From: Rhodococcus sp. Leaf278
GTDB taxonomy: Bacteria > Actinomycetota > Actinomycetes > Mycobacteriales > Mycobacteriaceae
NCBI RefSeq assembly: GCF_001426085.1
Contig: NZ_LMRR01000006.1
Location: 62,001-126,000 of the forward strand
Length of the DNA stretch: 64,000 nt
Direction of reading: 5' to 3'
Numbering within the stretch: the first letter of the stretch is position 1; every line of letters starts with the position of its first letter. A program made the position numbers and the translations under genes. A model generated the notes under the pieces. It was not told the origin of the DNA. It made no database searches and saw only the letters and a program-made list of their open reading frames with translations. This document shows, in pieces, positions 11,356 to 19,745 of the stretch.

Positions 11356-13293
11356 GTGCGTCATCCGCTGTTCGATTCCCTGACATCCGACGAGTTTCGC
11401 CGCGTCGCAGATGTGGTTCGTCGTGAGGCCATTGCAGAAAGGCCGGGGTTCGCCGCGGTCTACACCGACGAGCCGGACAAGCGACTGCTCCGTGAAGGTC
11501 ACGAGATCGCCCGTCGCGCAAGGGTTCTGTTGGTCGATCGGGCATCCGGCACCACACACGATGTCGTCGTCGATCTCGATGCCGACGCCGTCGTGTCGTC
11601 TTCGGTGATCACCGACGGGGCTGCACCCGTCCTGCTCGAGGAGTTCGATCTCGCTCCCGACCTGATCAAGCAGGATCCGCGGTACGTCGAGGCGCTTGCG
11701 CTGCGCGGCATCACGGACATGGACAAGGTCCAGATCGATCCGTGGGGCGTCGGCAACATGGCCGTTCCCGGTGTGCTCGATTACCCGGTCGACGGCCGAC
11801 GCCTGGCCGGTTCTGTCTCCTACTACCGCGATTTCCCCGACGACAACGGATACGCGCACCCCATCGAGGGTGTCATCGCTGTGGTCGACCTGGTTGCGAA
11901 CAAGGTCATCGACGTCCACGACTTCGGTGTTCGTCCGATGAACGTCGAGCAGGCCAACTACACGGCCGACGCGAACCAGCCGATGCGCTCGGACGTCGCC
12001 CCGCTCGTCATCACGCAGCCCGAGGGCGTCGGCTTCAAGATCGACGGCCGCGAGCTCACCTGGCAGAAGTGGCGCTTCCGGATCAACTGGCATCCGCTCG
12101 AGGGCCTGGTGCTGCATGCAGTGGAGTACCTGGACGGAGACGAGTACCGCTCGGTCCTGCACCGCGCGTCGCTGGGCGAAATGGTCGTACCCTACGGCGA
12201 TCCGTCCAAGGAGCACTTCTGGCGCAGCGCATTCGACGCAGGCGAGTTCGGCCTCGGCAAGCTCGCCAACTCGCTTCGACTCGGCTGTGACTGCCTCGGT
12301 GAGATCGTCTACCTGGACGCGGAGAACGCCGGCGAGAACGGTGAACCGACCACTATCGAGAATGCAATCTGCATCCACGAGGAGGATGCGGGCATCCTGT
12401 GGAAGCACACCGACTGGATGACCGGCAAGGTCGACGTGCGTCGTTCGCGTCGCCTGGTCGTCAGCTTCATCGCCACCGTCGGTAACTACCACTACGGCTT
12501 CTACTGGAACTTCTACCAGGACGCGTCCATTCAGATGGAGGTCAAGTTGCTGGGGATCGTGCAGACCCGCTCGGTCGAAGAAGGCGAGACCTCTGCGCAC
12601 GGCACCCGTATCGCCAAGAACATCGTCTCCAGCTATCACCAGCATCTGTTCTCGTTCCGGCTCGATACCGAAATCGACGGATGGCAGAACACCGTCGTAC
12701 AGAACGATGCCTACGGCGTGCCGGTCGGTCCGGACAACCCCTACGGCAACGCAATCGGAGTCAAGAAAACGGTCATCGACCGCGAATTGACCGGTGACGA
12801 CCACACCAACACGCAGTCGTCTCGCAGTTGGCAGATCATGAACACCGCCAAGAAGAACGCATGGGGCAATCCGGTCAGTTACAAGTTCCTGCCCGGTTGG
12901 TCGTCGGCCACGATGCTGGCGCAGGATCCCTCACTGATCGCCAAGCGAGCCGGATTCGGCACCCGCAACATGTGGGTGACGCCGTACTCGCCCGCAGAAA
13001 TGCGCCCCTCGGGTGATTTCCCGAACCAGAGCCGCTCCGGTGACGGTCTTCCCCGATGGACTGCGGAAAATCGCGCGACCGACAACACGGACGTCGTGCT
13101 CTGGCACACCTTGGGAGTGACACACATTCCGCGCGCCGAGGACTGGCCCGTCATGCCGACCGAGGTCGTGGGATTCCATCTGCTACCGGTGAACTTCTTC
13201 GACAAGAACCCGGCGCTGGACGTGCCTGCTTCGTCGAGTGCACACGGCGGGAGCACTGCGGGGGACCAGCCGGGAGAAGCGTCATGTCACTGA
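11356..13293 (+). CDS. Copper amine oxidase (TPQ type)
   Basis: Oxidises a primary amine to the aldehyde with release of ammonia and hydrogen peroxide, using Cu(II) and topaquinone. In the 645-residue protein the TPQ precursor is Tyr378 in ATVGNYHYGFYW. The catalytic-base aspartate lies 84 residues earlier in FDAGEFGLG (about 294), the spacing known for bacterial copper amine oxidases. Copper ligands are the YHQH histidines (about 428 and 430) and a later His in LGVTHIPRAEDWP. GTG 11356 is preferred (AAAGGA 6 nt upstream); in-frame ATGs at 11332 and 11341 are alternatives. No signal peptide is seen, so it is cytoplasmic. It overlaps the next gene by 10 bp. Confidence 0.95.
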   Translation: MRHPLFDSLTSDEFRRVADVVRREAIAERPGFAAVYTDEPDKRLLREGHEIARRARVLLVDRASGTTHDVVVDLDADAVVSSSVITDGAAPVLLEEFDLAPDLIKQDPRYVEALALRGITDMDKVQIDPWGVGNMAVPGVLDYPVDGRRLAGSVSYYRDFPDDNGYAHPIEGVIAVVDLVANKVIDVHDFGVRPMNVEQANYTADANQPMRSDVAPLVITQPEGVGFKIDGRELTWQKWRFRINWHPLEGLVLHAVEYLDGDEYRSVLHRASLGEMVVPYGDPSKEHFWRSAFDAGEFGLGKLANSLRLGCDCLGEIVYLDAENAGENGEPTTIENAICIHEEDAGILWKHTDWMTGKVDVRRSRRLVVSFIATVGNYHYGFYWNFYQDASIQMEVKLLGIVQTRSVEEGETSAHGTRIAKNIVSSYHQHLFSFRLDTEIDGWQNTVVQNDAYGVPVGPDNPYGNAIGVKKTVIDRELTGDDHTNTQSSRSWQIMNTAKKNAWGNPVSYKFLPGWSSATMLAQDPSLIAKRAGFGTRNMWVTPYSPAEMRPSGDFPNQSRSGDGLPRWTAENRATDNTDVVLWHTLGVTHIPRAEDWPVMPTEVVGFHLLPVNFFDKNPALDVPASSSAHGGSTAGDQPGEASCH

Positions 13294-13790
13294 CACTCGG
13301 GCCTCCGGTGAACGCGCCGGTCGGGCGCGAAAAAAGCTCGGCCGGAGTCGATTCCGCCCTCGCAGCAGTTGCGATTCTGTGCTTCGTCGTGCACGTTGTG
13401 TTGCTGATCGTGACGGGCACGTCGATGCTCGTCATGGTTGTGTCGATGCTCGTCCTGTCCGGCCTGTGCGTGGCGTTCACGTGCAGGAAGGGCAACGGCC
13501 ACCGGGTACGCGAGTATGCGGTCACCGCCGGTTTCGGTATCGCGATGCTCACCGTGCACTGGGCGCTCATGTCGACGTCGCTGGGCCACCACAACCACAC
13601 GTCGGCGGATCCCGCTGCAATGGATCACGCGGCAATGGGGCACGGGGCGATGGACATGGCCGGCTCCGGCAATGTTCTGTCGGCGGGATCGTTCGAGGGA
13701 TTGATGCAGGCCGGGTTGTTCTTCGCAGCTCTTCAGGTCGTATTGGCAGTGGGCGCATCCGTGCGTGCACTGCGTAGCAGCGGTGAGTAG
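13284..13790 (+). CDS. Four-helix membrane protein with a His/Met-rich loop, possible copper partner of the amine oxidase
   Basis: 168 residues with four predicted membrane helices (about 24-44, 46-66, 76-97, 137-162). Between helices 3 and 4 lies a metal-ligand-rich loop with H102, H103, H105, M113, H115, M118, H120, M123 and M125. The basic loop between helices 2 and 3 suggests that the His/Met loop faces outward. Loops of this kind bind copper in copper-handling proteins. The start overlaps the copper amine oxidase stop by 10 bp, so the two are made together. I infer copper capture or supply for the oxidase. I do not recognise a named family. Confidence 0.75.
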   Translation: MSLTLGPPVNAPVGREKSSAGVDSALAAVAILCFVVHVVLLIVTGTSMLVMVVSMLVLSGLCVAFTCRKGNGHRVREYAVTAGFGIAMLTVHWALMSTSLGHHNHTSADPAAMDHAAMGHGAMDMAGSGNVLSAGSFEGLMQAGLFFAALQVVLAVGASVRALRSSGE

Positions 13791-15897
13791 ACCCATCGCC
13801 GCGACCGACCGCGAACTCGGAAACTCCGGTGCCGACGGCACCGGAGTTTCCGCGTCCGCGGTGTCGGCGCCATCGGGCCGAGGCCGTCTTCGCTTGGTCG
13901 TGATGCTCGGTGCGCTCACCGCACTCGGTCCGTTCACCGTCGACATGTATCTGTCGGCTTTTCCCGTCATCGCAACCGAATTCGCCATTTCGGAGACGGC
14001 GGTGCAGTTCACCCTGACCGGCACTCTGATCGGCTTCGCCGTCGGCCAACTGGTGATCGGTCCCATGTCGGATGCACTGGGTAGGCGACGTCCACTGATC
14101 GTGGCGTCGCTGCTTCACGTTGCGGCCTCTCTCGGGTGCGTGGTCGCGCCGGGTATCGAGGTGCTGGCCACGCTCCGGGTTCTGCAGGGTTTCGGAGGTG
14201 CCGCCGGGGCCGTCCTGGCCATGGCCGTGGTTCGAGACCTGTACCAAGGCAACGCCGCTGCGGTCATGATGTCGCGGTTGATGTTGGTGATGGGCGTGGC
14301 GCCGATCCTGGCCCCGTCGATCGGTGGCCTGGTGGTCGAAGTGTCGACGTGGCGCGTGATCTTCGTGATCCTCGCGGCTCTGGGACTGGCCGCCGTCGCG
14401 ATCGGCTCGTTCGCCATGCCCGAAACATTGCCCCCGGCTGCGCGGCAACAGAACGGTGCGCGCACGGTATTGCGGAATTACGCGCGACTCGGCACGGATC
14501 GAGCCTTCGTCTCGATGGTGCTCGTGTGCGGCTTGGGCCGAGTGGTGATGTTCTCCTACATCTCCGCCTCGCCGTTCGTCCTGCAAGGTAGCTTCGGGCT
14601 CACACCACAGCAATTCGGCATCGCCTTCGCTGTAGGCGCAGTTGTGTTGATCGGCTCCTCGCAGCTCAACGTCGTCGTTCTTCGTCGATGGTCGACCCGG
14701 ACCGTCCTGCTGTCCGCGCTGCTGATCGGCACTGTGGTGGCGGTCGTGTTCGTCGTCCTGGCCGCCACCGGCACCGGCGGATTGGCCGGTTTCGCGGTGC
14801 CGGTGCTGCTGATATTGGCCGTGATGGGAACGGTCCTGCCGAACGCCCCGGCACAAGCGCTGGCCGGTTACGGATCCGTGGCCGGTACTGCGTCGGCGTT
14901 GATAGGCGGCGTGCAATTCGCCTTCGCCGCGGCAGCCGCGCCGGTCGTCGGAATGCTCGGCAACGACGCCCTCGCGGTGGCGTTCATGATGGCTTTCGCG
15001 GCTTCGGTTGCGTTGCTGCTGGTGCTCTTCGGTACCAGGCCCTCGGTGAGGACCGCTGAGCGAGACGCAGTGGTTGTCGGCGACGCCCCTGTGGCCGAAG
15101 CTTGCGTCGTGACTGTGAGCCAGAACAACATCGAGGCCGCCGCCGAGCGGTTGAATCACGCTGTGAACAGCGGCGAGACCTGTGAGCCGGTCCGCGACCT
15201 GATCGGCCGTGACGACGTGACCGCGGCCTATGCGGTACAGGAAATCATCAACAACCAGCGCTTGGATTCCGGCAAGGTCGTGGTCGGCCGAAAGATCGGT
15301 TTGACGTCGAAAGCTGTTCAGGCGCAATTGGGTGTCGATCGCCCCGACTTCGGAATGTTGTTCGACGACATGGCCTACGGTGCCGATGCCGTCATTTCCG
15401 CCGAGCGGGTGTCGCAGCCGCGCGTCGAGGCCGAGATCGCCTTCGTGCTGCGCGAGGACCTGGCCGATGGGCCTCTCGACGCAGATCGCGTCAGACGCGC
15501 CACCGATTACGTGGTCGCGGCGCTCGAGGTCTGCGGTAGCCGAATCAGCAACTGGGACATCAGTTTCGCAGACACCGTGGCCGACAATGCGTCGGCGGGT
15601 GCCTACGTACTCGGTGATCGGAAAGTGCCCCTCGGGGATCTGGACCTCACCGAGGTGCAGATGACCATGTCGATCGATGGCACTGCGGTGTCCGAGGGCA
15701 ACGGTGCTGCCTGCCTCGGCGACCCGGTCGCAGCCGTGGTGTGGCTGGCGCAGACCGCGGCCGATCTCGGTCGTCCGTTGCGTGCCGGACAGGTCGTTCT
15801 GTCCGGGGCCTTGGGGCCGATGCGGGCTGTCGCCGCAGGGCAGTCGGTCACGGCCACCCTGACCGGTCTCGGATCGGTGAGCGCTTCCTTCCAGTAG
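13783..15897 (+). CDS. MFS transporter (Bcr/CflA type) fused to 2-keto-4-pentenoate hydratase (MhpD-like)
   Basis: A single open frame of 704 codons. Residues about 30-430 form a 12-helix drug:H+ antiporter-1 transporter: TALGPFTVDMYLSAFP in helix 1 and the loop motif GPMSDALGRRRP. Residues about 443-704 form a complete hydratase of the FAA-hydrolase fold, with GRKIGLTSKA, PRVEAEIAFVL and SFADTVADNASAGAYVLG; it adds water to 2-hydroxypenta-2,4-dienoate in meta-cleavage pathways. No stop separates them. GTG 15109 could start a normal-length separate hydratase, but no good ribosome site is visible. The N-terminus is uncertain: GTG 13783 overlaps the preceding stop, while GTG 13861 lies beyond a 15-bp hairpin. 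Confidence 0.85.
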   Translation: MSRPIAATDRELGNSGADGTGVSASAVSAPSGRGRLRLVVMLGALTALGPFTVDMYLSAFPVIATEFAISETAVQFTLTGTLIGFAVGQLVIGPMSDALGRRRPLIVASLLHVAASLGCVVAPGIEVLATLRVLQGFGGAAGAVLAMAVVRDLYQGNAAAVMMSRLMLVMGVAPILAPSIGGLVVEVSTWRVIFVILAALGLAAVAIGSFAMPETLPPAARQQNGARTVLRNYARLGTDRAFVSMVLVCGLGRVVMFSYISASPFVLQGSFGLTPQQFGIAFAVGAVVLIGSSQLNVVVLRRWSTRTVLLSALLIGTVVAVVFVVLAATGTGGLAGFAVPVLLILAVMGTVLPNAPAQALAGYGSVAGTASALIGGVQFAFAAAAAPVVGMLGNDALAVAFMMAFAASVALLLVLFGTRPSVRTAERDAVVVGDAPVAEACVVTVSQNNIEAAAERLNHAVNSGETCEPVRDLIGRDDVTAAYAVQEIINNQRLDSGKVVVGRKIGLTSKAVQAQLGVDRPDFGMLFDDMAYGADAVISAERVSQPRVEAEIAFVLREDLADGPLDADRVRRATDYVVAALEVCGSRISNWDISFADTVADNASAGAYVLGDRKVPLGDLDLTEVQMTMSIDGTAVSEGNGAACLGDPVAAVVWLAQTAADLGRPLRAGQVVLSGALGPMRAVAAGQSVTATLTGLGSVSASFQ
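13819..13851. terminator. Perfect 15-bp hairpin at the 5' end of the MFS-hydratase frame
   Basis: GGAAACTCCGGTGCC (13819-13833) and GGCACCGGAGTTTCC (13837-13851) form a perfect stem with a 3-nt loop. There is no T-tract. It may terminate or attenuate transcription after the amine-oxidase/membrane-protein pair; if so, the MFS reading frame probably begins downstream at GTG 13861. Confidence 0.55.
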
Positions 15898-15940
15898 TCA
15901 ACCGAGTCGACCCGTTCTCCGTGTATCGCGCCGGAAGCGG

Positions 15941-15954
15941 GTTGCACTTGCAAC
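15941..15954. promoter_or_regulatory. Palindrome upstream of aldehyde dehydrogenase 1, possible operator
   Basis: GTTGCACTTGCAAC has 6-bp arms around a 2-bp centre and lies 23 bp before the dehydrogenase ATG. Its position fits an operator, but the cognate regulator, perhaps the TetR protein just downstream, is a guess. Confidence 0.35.
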
Positions 15955-15976
15955 GTGTCACGTCAGAAGGAGAACA

Positions 15977-17500
15977 ATGTCGTCGATCAGCCTCCCGGAA
16001 ACCGCACGCGCGGCTTTCGTCCCCAGCGGGGATTATCAGCAGTTCATCGGTGGCGACTGGGTAAGCGGCCGCAGCACCTTCGAAGCCATCGACCCCAGTG
16101 TCGGCAGTGCCTGGGCGGCTCTGCCGCAGGGCACGGCCGCCGACGCGGAGTCCGCCGTGGCGGCGGCGGTCCGTGCCTTCGATCAGTGGCGCAGGACGAC
16201 TCAGGATCAGCGCCAGGCAATCCTGCTGTCGATCGCGGATCGATTCGAGTCCGAGGGCGAGCGTTTCGGTGCCTTGTTGGCGACCGAGAACGGCCGACCG
16301 GTCCGCGAAGCAGGCATCGCCGACATTCCTACGGTCGTCGCAATTTTCAGGTTCTACGCGGGCGTGATTCGCGCTTTCAACGGCGAGCAGATTCCGCTGT
16401 CGAATCCCGATACCTTGCTGTACACCAAGCGCGAGCCTCTCGGCGTGGTCGCCGCGATCATTTCGTGGAACTCTCCCTTGATCACGTTCGCGAACAAGGT
16501 GGCACCCGCACTCGCCGCCGGCAACACCGTGGTCGTCAAGCCCTCGGAGTACGCGTCGGCGAGCATTCTCGAATTCACTCGTCTGATCGGTGACCTGCTG
16601 CCGGCCGGTGTGCTGAACATCGTCACCGGTCTCGGCCCCGAGACGGGAGCGGCTCTGGTCTCGCACCCCGACGTCGCCAAGATAACGTTCACCGGCGGTC
16701 CGGAAACCGCACGGGCAATCCTCGGCTCCGCAGCCCGTACACTGCGACCGAGTCTGATGGAGCTCGGCGGCAAGGGACCGATGATCGTCGCCGCCGACGC
16801 AGACCTCGACCTCGCAGTTCAGGACGCGCTGATGGGGATCTTCCTGGCCAACGGTCAGGCGTGCATCGCGGCGTCGCGTCTGTTGCTGCACGAGAACATC
16901 CACGACGAGTTCATCGAGCGGTTCGCTGCGGTGGCTCGAAAGATCAAGGTGGGCGACGCGACCGATCCGAGCAGTGAAATGGGCCCGTTGGTGTCGAGTC
17001 GGCAACTCGAACTGGTCAGTGGTCACGTCGAACGGGCGCGCGCAGAGGGTGTCTCGGTTGTCGTCGGAGACGAGCCCCTCGATCTCGACGACTCGTTGCA
17101 CGGCGGTTTCTATCATCGGCCGGTGCTGCTCGCCGATCCCGAGGGCCACGCGACGATCGTGCGGACCGAGGTTTTCGGTCCGGTCACCGTCGCGGAACGC
17201 TACCGAACCGATGACGAAGCCATCACGCGCGCGAACGCATCGCCGTACGGCTTGGCGGCCGGAGTCTGGACGCAGAACCTGCGTCGCGCACACCAGTTCG
17301 CCGATCGCTTGGACGCGGGAATCGTGTGGGTGAACCGATGGTTCGATCTGCCCCCCGGTATGCCGATGGGCGGTCGAGGCGACAGCGGGTTCGGACGTGA
17401 ATTGTCGTTCGAGACGCTGCGTGAGTACTCCGCAGTGAAGTCGGTCAACATCGATCTCGGAAGCGATCGACCACCGCTGTGGGGATTGGCCGGGCAGTAG
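15977..17500 (+). CDS. NAD(P)-dependent aldehyde dehydrogenase 1
   Basis: Oxidises an aldehyde to the carboxylic acid; 507 residues, cytoplasmic. The NAD-binding and transition-state motifs ISWNSPLITFANKVAPALA and VVKPSEYASASILEF, the general base Glu in MELGGKGPMIV and the catalytic Cys in NGQACIAASRLLL are all present, so the enzyme should be active. AGAAGGAG lies 4 nt before ATG 15977. It follows the transporter-hydratase gene by about 80 bp and precedes a TetR gene. The most likely job is oxidation of the aldehyde released by the copper amine oxidase, which is inference from context. Confidence 0.95.
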   Translation: MSSISLPETARAAFVPSGDYQQFIGGDWVSGRSTFEAIDPSVGSAWAALPQGTAADAESAVAAAVRAFDQWRRTTQDQRQAILLSIADRFESEGERFGALLATENGRPVREAGIADIPTVVAIFRFYAGVIRAFNGEQIPLSNPDTLLYTKREPLGVVAAIISWNSPLITFANKVAPALAAGNTVVVKPSEYASASILEFTRLIGDLLPAGVLNIVTGLGPETGAALVSHPDVAKITFTGGPETARAILGSAARTLRPSLMELGGKGPMIVAADADLDLAVQDALMGIFLANGQACIAASRLLLHENIHDEFIERFAAVARKIKVGDATDPSSEMGPLVSSRQLELVSGHVERARAEGVSVVVGDEPLDLDDSLHGGFYHRPVLLADPEGHATIVRTEVFGPVTVAERYRTDDEAITRANASPYGLAAGVWTQNLRRAHQFADRLDAGIVWVNRWFDLPPGMPMGGRGDSGFGRELSFETLREYSAVKSVNIDLGSDRPPLWGLAGQ

Positions 17501-17535
17501 CGACGAAGTCGTCGGTGGCGTGATTGGCTGTGGGT

Positions 17536-18132
17536 ATGAACGTTGCCGACGACTCGACGGAACACGACTCCGATCAGTCCACCCGGAATCGACTGCTGGA
17601 TGCGGCCATCGACATCGCCGGTGAGACCGGGGTGCAGGCCGTCACGTACCGTGCAGTCGCCACCCGCGTCGGCATGGCGCACGGTTTGGTCCGGCACCAC
17701 TTCGGCACCCGGGAGCAGCTACTGATCGAAGCGTTTCGCCGGGCTGCAATTCAGGATTCGGACGAGGTAGGTCTGGAGGCGAACTCGATCGACGAGTTCG
17801 CCGCCAATCTTGTTCCTACGTTGAACAATTCGCGTAAGCGTCAGTTGTTGCAATACGACGAGACCACCCAGGCCGTCCGCGGTAATCTACCGATCGAGAA
17901 CGTGCGCGGGTTGTATCGGCGATACGCCGCTCAGGTGCGCAGCACCCTCGACAATGCCGGCGTGCCCGACCCGGACGGTAGCGTCTCCGAGCTCGTGTTC
18001 TCCGCCCTGGACGGTCTGGTAATGCAACACATGGTGTTTTCCGACGACGCCCGGACCTCGCAGCTGCTGGAGCAGCTGCGAGAGGTCCTTCGACGCCTGG
18101 CGACGAACCGATCGATCAGTGATTCGCCGTGA
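17536..18132 (+). CDS. TetR-family transcriptional regulator
   Basis: 198-residue DNA-binding repressor. The N-terminal helix-turn-helix is clear: LLDAAIDIAGETGVQAVTYR then AVATRVGMAHGLVRHHFGTR. The C-terminal half is a divergent ligand-binding domain with no recognisable ligand. I start at ATG 17536; an in-frame TTG at 17524 is possible. It lies 35 bp after aldehyde dehydrogenase 1 on the same strand, and its 3' end overlaps the convergent ferredoxin gene by 17 bp. It probably controls the amine-oxidase/aldehyde-dehydrogenase genes upstream. Confidence 0.88.
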   Translation: MNVADDSTEHDSDQSTRNRLLDAAIDIAGETGVQAVTYRAVATRVGMAHGLVRHHFGTREQLLIEAFRRAAIQDSDEVGLEANSIDEFAANLVPTLNNSRKRQLLQYDETTQAVRGNLPIENVRGLYRRYAAQVRSTLDNAGVPDPDGSVSELVFSALDGLVMQHMVFSDDARTSQLLEQLREVLRRLATNRSISDSP

Positions 18133-18451
18133 ACTCGGTGTCCACGCCCAAGGGTCCCAGTTTCTGAGATCCACCCGGATCGCCGATGGGTTCGCTTCGT
18201 CCCGGCAACGGCTCGTTGAAGAAGGCGATGGAATCTGCGACGAATTCTGCGAGCGCAGGATCCTTGCGTGCCTTGCGGTCCACGAAGACGGCGTCCACGG
18301 GGCACTCCACTTCGCATGCGCCGCAGTCGATGCACTCGTTGGGATTGATGTAGCTGCGACGGTCGCCGATGTAGATGCAGTCGACGGGGCACACTTCGAT
18401 GCATGATCGATCGAGCTGATCGATGCAGTTGATTCCGATGACGTAGGACAT
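18116..18451 (-). CDS. 7Fe ferredoxin, FdxA-like
   Basis: Electron carrier of 111 residues with [3Fe-4S] and [4Fe-4S] clusters. It opens MSYVIGINCIDQLDRSC, continues CIEVCPVDCIYIGDRRSYI and then CIDCGACEVECPVDAVF, the FdxA arrangement. AGGAGG lies 7 nt before ATG 18451; the upstream open extension is discarded. It is the last gene of a pair with the ferredoxin reductase and faces the Rieske oxygenase operon, so it is the likely electron donor to that oxygenase. Confidence 0.93.
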   Translation of the reverse strand: MSYVIGINCIDQLDRSCIEVCPVDCIYIGDRRSYINPNECIDCGACEVECPVDAVFVDRKARKDPALAEFVADSIAFFNEPLPGRSEPIGDPGGSQKLGPLGVDTEFTANH

Positions 18452-18494
18452 GCTGGTTCCTCCTGATGTGGTGAGGTCTGGTGTGGTGAGGCGC

Positions 18495-19490
18495 TCAGGC
18501 GCCGTCGGTCGAATGCCCGGGGAAGAGCACGAGGTCGGGGTCGAGGTCGACCGCAACGTGGTTCATCGCGGTGGCAACCTCGCCGAATCCGACCGACATG
18601 AGCTTGACCTTGCCGTCGTAGTCGGTCACGTCGCCGGCGGCGTAGACGCGCGGCAGGTTGGTTCGACCCGCACGGTCGACGGCAATGGACCGGCCCCGCA
18701 GTTCGAGGTTCCAGTCGCGAATGGGGCCGAGATTGCTGATGAAGCCGAGAGCCGCGATCACGTGATCGGCCGCGACTACGGTTTCCTCGCCGCTTTTCGC
18801 CTTGAGCGCCACCTTCGACAGAGACCCGGATTCCAGATCGCCTACCAGAGAGAGGACTTCGGTGTCGGTGTGGATGGCGACCTTGCCCGAACGGACACGC
18901 TCGAGGGTTGCAGCATGACCTCGGAACGTAGCTCGTCGGTGTACCAGCGTGACCGATCGTGCGATCGAGGCCAGCGCGTCTGCCCAGTCGAGAGCGGAGT
19001 CGCCACCACCGACGATGACGACGTCCTGATCGGCGTGGACGGTGGGATCGGTGACGAAGTAGGAGAGTGCTGATCCCAGCCACTCCGTACCGGTCTCCAT
19101 CGCGCGTGGCGTCGGGGTACCGATCCCGGCAGTCAGCACGACGGCACCGGCGCGAACGATCGTGCCGTCGTCGAGTGTCAAGACCGGCAGGCCGTCCTCG
19201 TGGGTCAGCTCGATGGCCTGACGGCCGAGCAGGTACGTCGGTGAGAAGGCGCCGGCCTGCTCCACGAGGTTGGCGACGAAGTCACGACCCCGGATCGACG
19301 GCAACGCGGCCACGTCCCGAATCTGCTTCTCCGGGTACAGGGCCATCACCTGCCCGCCTGCCTGGGGGAGAGCGTCGATGACTACGGTCTCCAGCCCGCG
19401 AAAGCCGGCGTAGTACGCGCCGTAGAGTCCGGTCGGGCCAGCGCCGACGATGGCGACGTCGGTCGTGACGACCGAGGGCTGAATGGTCAT
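18495..19490 (-). CDS. Ferredoxin-NADP+ reductase, thioredoxin-reductase-like (YumC type)
   Basis: FAD flavoprotein of 331 residues that passes electrons from NAD(P)H to ferredoxin. The FAD motif VAIVGAGPTGLYGAYYAGFR is at the N-terminus, and the NADPH motif VVIVGGGDSALDWADAL lies mid-protein. The C-terminal FAD segment is RVYAAGDVTDYDGKVKLMSV. The redox-active CxxC of thioredoxin reductases is absent, as expected for this reductase class. AAGGAG lies 6 nt before ATG 19490. With the ferredoxin gene 43 bp downstream, it forms a complete electron-transfer chain for the divergent Rieske oxygenase. Confidence 0.92.
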   Translation of the reverse strand: MTIQPSVVTTDVAIVGAGPTGLYGAYYAGFRGLETVVIDALPQAGGQVMALYPEKQIRDVAALPSIRGRDFVANLVEQAGAFSPTYLLGRQAIELTHEDGLPVLTLDDGTIVRAGAVVLTAGIGTPTPRAMETGTEWLGSALSYFVTDPTVHADQDVVIVGGGDSALDWADALASIARSVTLVHRRATFRGHAATLERVRSGKVAIHTDTEVLSLVGDLESGSLSKVALKAKSGEETVVAADHVIAALGFISNLGPIRDWNLELRGRSIAVDRAGRTNLPRVYAAGDVTDYDGKVKLMSVGFGEVATAMNHVAVDLDPDLVLFPGHSTDGA

Positions 19491-19645
19491 CGGGTCTCCT
19501 TCGAGTTCGTTGTGTTCCAGGGACAGTAGGCGCCGCCGTCGGATACATCACGTGGATTGGACCGCTGAGCGGAACCGGGCGGTGTTCTCGGGCCGAGGCA
19601 GCCGGGCGCGGAGACAAATTCCGGTAGGCGGACCGGTTCGATTGT

Positions 19646-19657
19646 GATGTCCACATC
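19646..19657. promoter_or_regulatory. Palindrome in the divergent reductase/Rieske promoter region, possible IclR operator
   Basis: GATGTCCACATC is a perfect 12-bp palindrome. It extends with one mismatch to TGTGATGTCCACATCGCA, about 90 bp before the Rieske start. The operon ends in an iclR gene, making this a candidate site for that regulator. Confidence 0.35.
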
Positions 19658-19745
19658 GCAGTGATGTGCTGTGCCGACTCGGAGCGATCAGTCGAGAAGT
19701 CGATCGCTTCGCAAGATTCGAGTGAACTGCACCTGGAGAGCACAT

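Noticed and set aside
11128-12804. Minus-strand open frame (558 codons) opposite the copper amine oxidase
   Set aside because: The plus strand encodes all amine-oxidase motifs; the antisense frame has no ribosome site or recognisable domain.
13567-15327. Minus-strand open frame (586 codons) opposite the MFS-hydratase
   Set aside because: It is rich in His/Arg/Gly, the composition produced by third-position GC bias on the opposite strand; no motif.
15848-17293. Minus-strand open frame (481 codons) opposite aldehyde dehydrogenase 1
   Set aside because: It is a shadow of a gene with intact catalytic Cys and Glu motifs.
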